A stretch of 46,020 nucleotides of DNA from NCBI GenBank assembly GCA_949300345.1, contig CASGDR010000005.1:1-46020 (forward strand). The letters run 5' to 3'. This document shows positions 44,157 to 46,020 of this stretch, in pieces. Under the pieces are notes generated by a model. That model did no database searches, had not been told where the DNA came from, and saw nothing but the letters and a program-made list of their open reading frames with translations. Made by a program: the position numbers and the translations under genes. This stretch comes from an uncultured bacterium. GTDB taxonomy: Bacteria > Bacillota_I > Bacilli_A > RFN20 > CAG-826. How positions within the stretch are numbered: the first letter of the stretch is position 1; the number at the start of each line of letters is the position of its first letter.

Positions 44157-44453
44157 TCAAAATTAGCAAAAATCAGCAGTTATTTAACATAAATTGAGGA
44201 TAAACGAATTAACATTCTATCCTCTACTAATGAAGTTTTAGCTTAGGATTTTGCACTAAAAACTTTTTATAACACAATAAACTTTTTGCCGCACAAAAAA
44301 CTTTTTATCCTTTTTGAGAAAAAATCTCGTTAAAGTTCTATGAAAATATTGAATATAGATTATGACCAAAATGAGCTAATTTTGAGTCACATTTTGACAC
44401 GTTTAAAGATAATATGTTAAAAACATTAGTATTTTGTTTTAGGGATGGTACCT
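44157..44453. other. AT-rich intergenic region without a gene
   Basis: This ~300-base stretch is far richer in A and T than the 44 kb before it and has stops in every frame. It holds three AAACTTTTT repeats (separate entry), a small hairpin (GAGA-AAAAAA-TCTC near 44326) and a TTGACA at 44394-44399. No well-spaced -10 partners that -35; GATAAT (44409) is too near and TTAAAA (44417) is a poor match. I see no tRNA, no copy of the tRNA-Leu 3' end and no integrase. Confidence 0.6.
44260..44306 (+). repeat. Three AAACTTTTT repeats with 19-bp period
   Basis: AACTTTTT occurs at 44261-44268, 44280-44287 and 44299-44306, exactly 19 bp apart, each preceded by at least one more A. The intervening bases are not conserved. 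An inverted partial copy (AAGTTTT) lies upstream at about 44232. The regular spacing suggests binding sites for a repeated protein, about two helical turns apart. Confidence 0.6.
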
Positions 44454-45551
44454 ATGAAAAAGCTATTTTGCATACTGATAAGCTCCGTTTTGCTTGTATG
44501 TGCCGTTTTTGCTCTTGCCGGTTGCGGACCAAAATCGCAAAAAGATAACAAAGCGGATCGAGCATTGGATACTAGCTTAGTAGGAGTTTGGCAAGGTTCG
44601 GATGGCACCGTATATGTTGAGCTAAAAGACTTCGAGCATGACGACTATCAATTCATAAGCGATAGCGGACAAGGTGCTACTTCCATTGAATTTTCACTGG
44701 ACGGTGGTAGTAGCTGGGCACGTCAAGACCCTGTTGCAGACTTCTTCAATCAGACCGATCGCGGTATCTATACTATCTTGTCGTATGATGGCAGTGGGTT
44801 TACAAGCTATTTGACAGGTCATGAAGGCGAAAATATGCCCCAACAAAACCCAAAATTCAGTGCTGGCGCCGATCTTTCAATCACCTTTCGCATTCCCGAG
44901 TCGGACACGTATAAAGCGAGCGAGTGGTCGACGGCGACAACTTATACGCTTAAAGCTCCCGGCACAGATAACAGCGAAATTTTTGCATACCATTACGGAG
45001 CGTCCCTGCAGGATAAAGCGCAGTATGACTCGGGAATTTCAGCAAACACTTTCGAGAGCAACGGTTTCGTGGTTTACAGAGAGGGGGGCTTGCTAAAATT
45101 TGGTAAAATAGCTTCTAAGGTTTCCTCTGCCGAAAGCGGTATGTATGACTACACTTTCACCCCTCAAGAGAAGTTGAGCGAGACAGAGAAGAACGAGATT
45201 GCAAAGTTCGAATACAAGTTTGTATCCAAACTCGAATATGAACAAAATACAACGGCAGAGAGTACCGATCTATTGAGTTCTATCACACCGGATATAGAGA
45301 CTTACGAAGACAATTTACTTATGTCTGGCACATGGACGGCTGTAACTGCCGACGGTTTTGAGTTTAATGCAACCAACATCAACTATATTTGGAAATACAA
45401 TGTTGAAGCATCCAATGCCAGTACTGGTGAAACGGAGATCGATACCTGTACATCATTGATTCTGTTGGTGCGCATTAAGGCAACTGACTCAACTGCACAT
45501 TCGAAAGTTCACGTTCTTGAATATCAACTTCCGTACGAGCCTGTCGAATAA
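44454..45551 (+). CDS. Putative lipoprotein of unknown function
   Basis: The start at 44454 lies 9 nt after AGGG; an in-frame ATG at 44445 is too close. The 365-residue product begins with a lipoprotein signal peptide (MKKLFCILISSVLLVCAVFALAGC, lipobox LAGC, Cys24). The rest is Ser/Thr/Asp/Tyr-rich with alternating beta-strand patterns and no recognised domain. Two stretches begin similarly (LVGVWQGSDGTVYVEL and MSGTWTAVTADGFEFN), suggesting a duplicated beta-domain of the LVGTW-x kind; this is inference. Its AT-leaning codon use differs clearly from genes before 44103. Confidence 0.75.
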   Translation: MKKLFCILISSVLLVCAVFALAGCGPKSQKDNKADRALDTSLVGVWQGSDGTVYVELKDFEHDDYQFISDSGQGATSIEFSLDGGSSWARQDPVADFFNQTDRGIYTILSYDGSGFTSYLTGHEGENMPQQNPKFSAGADLSITFRIPESDTYKASEWSTATTYTLKAPGTDNSEIFAYHYGASLQDKAQYDSGISANTFESNGFVVYREGGLLKFGKIASKVSSAESGMYDYTFTPQEKLSETEKNEIAKFEYKFVSKLEYEQNTTAESTDLLSSITPDIETYEDNLLMSGTWTAVTADGFEFNATNINYIWKYNVEASNASTGETEIDTCTSLILLVRIKATDSTAHSKVHVLEYQLPYEPVE

Positions 45552-45627
45552 GCAAGGTACTTTGCAAGTATTTTTTGTAGCGACGAGAGAATATTCTACT
45601 GAAAGACTTTATGCGGAGGTTTAATGT

Positions 45628-45999
45628 ATGAAGTTTGTAAGTCAACTGATAAGACATATTGGCAGCTGTATCACGGCAGAAAAAGGCAAGCGTATTTTTT
45701 ACGCCGTTGTTAACATTGCATTTATAGCGATAGCAGTGCTTTCTGGTTGGGGCGCTTTAAAGGCATGGGAAATAATGTTCAACGAAACCTTTATTGGCGG
45801 ATTGCTATTATTGATTGTATGCGCTGCGTTTGCGATTCTTTTTTTGATCGACGGCGTGATCGGTCAGTTAATTCATGCCGTTGTTAATTTTAAATTTATA
45901 TTTAACCGAGAAGAGCGTGGCTATGCAATCTGTGCATTCATTATCGCTTTACTATCTATTGTTGCAATGGTGGTGGTAATGGTCATTTTATTAAATTAA
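45628..45999 (+). CDS. Small membrane protein, function unknown
   Basis: The 123-residue product has three hydrophobic segments (about 23-46, 53-78 and 100-122), with a basic first ~20 residues. A consensus Shine-Dalgarno GGAGGT (45615-45620) lies 7 nt before ATG 45628; another ATG at 45624 is out of frame. It lies 76 bases after the lipoprotein gene with no terminator seen between, so the two may be co-transcribed. Composition matches the lipoprotein gene, not the host genes. No family recognised. Confidence 0.7.
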   Translation: MKFVSQLIRHIGSCITAEKGKRIFYAVVNIAFIAIAVLSGWGALKAWEIMFNETFIGGLLLLIVCAAFAILFLIDGVIGQLIHAVVNFKFIFNREERGYAICAFIIALLSIVAMVVVMVILLN

Positions 46000-46020
46000 A
46001 TAAGTATGAATCCCATAAAA

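Overview
The window looks like part of a chromosome from an uncultured member of the Bacilli (Bacillota), possibly a gut lineage near the Erysipelotrichales. This is inference. It rests on a PolC-type replicative polymerase, the Bacillus-like order asp23-fakA-recG-plsX-rnc-ftsY-ylxM-ffh and topA-trmFO-xerC, RbgA, a GC content of roughly half, and TGA used as a normal stop. Only 1-44103 looks like one coherent genome; the last ~1.9 kb has a different base and codon composition.

Layout. 1-600: end of an rRNA operon (23S 3' end and 5S). 649-1919: two divergent accessory genes, a NERD/zinc-ribbon protein and a small membrane protein. 2123-10451: a long co-directional housekeeping run (Asp23, fatty-acid kinase subunit, RecG, PlsX, RNase III, then the SRP genes ftsY, ylxM and ffh). 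10455-12364: rpsP-khpA-rimM-trmD on the opposite strand, as if this conserved block had been inverted between ffh and rplS. 12639-20612: rplS, signal peptidase, ribosome assembly GTPase, RNase HII, DprA, topoisomerase I, TrmFO and XerC. 20892-33947: rpsB-tsf, a PAP2 phosphatase, then a translation/envelope run pyrH-frr-uppS-cdsA-dxr-rseP-polC.

33977-44103 is a more accessory part, punctuated by six tRNA genes: a TetR regulator divergent from a FecCD-type ABC importer (permease, ATPase, lipoprotein receptor) with an overlapping methyltransferase; an acyltransferase-3 protein divergent from a polytopic membrane protein; a cytoplasmic GH13 glucan hydrolase; a DUF2188 protein; and an alpha/beta hydrolase. 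44104-46020 is AT-rich and carries a lipoprotein and a small membrane protein of unknown function. It begins just after a tRNA-Leu gene, so it is either an inserted island or a mis-joined contig.

Expression architecture is the most distinctive aspect. At least eight transcript-leading genes have a -10 element only 5-9 nt before the start codon and no Shine-Dalgarno sequence, which predicts leaderless mRNAs. Ribosomal-protein and SRP genes keep good Shine-Dalgarno sites. Convergent genes are packed so tightly that terminators lie inside the neighbouring coding sequence. At ffh/trmD this is reciprocal: each gene's terminator hairpin sits in the 3' end of the other's reading frame. No CRISPR array, insertion sequence, prophage or obvious new defence system was seen.
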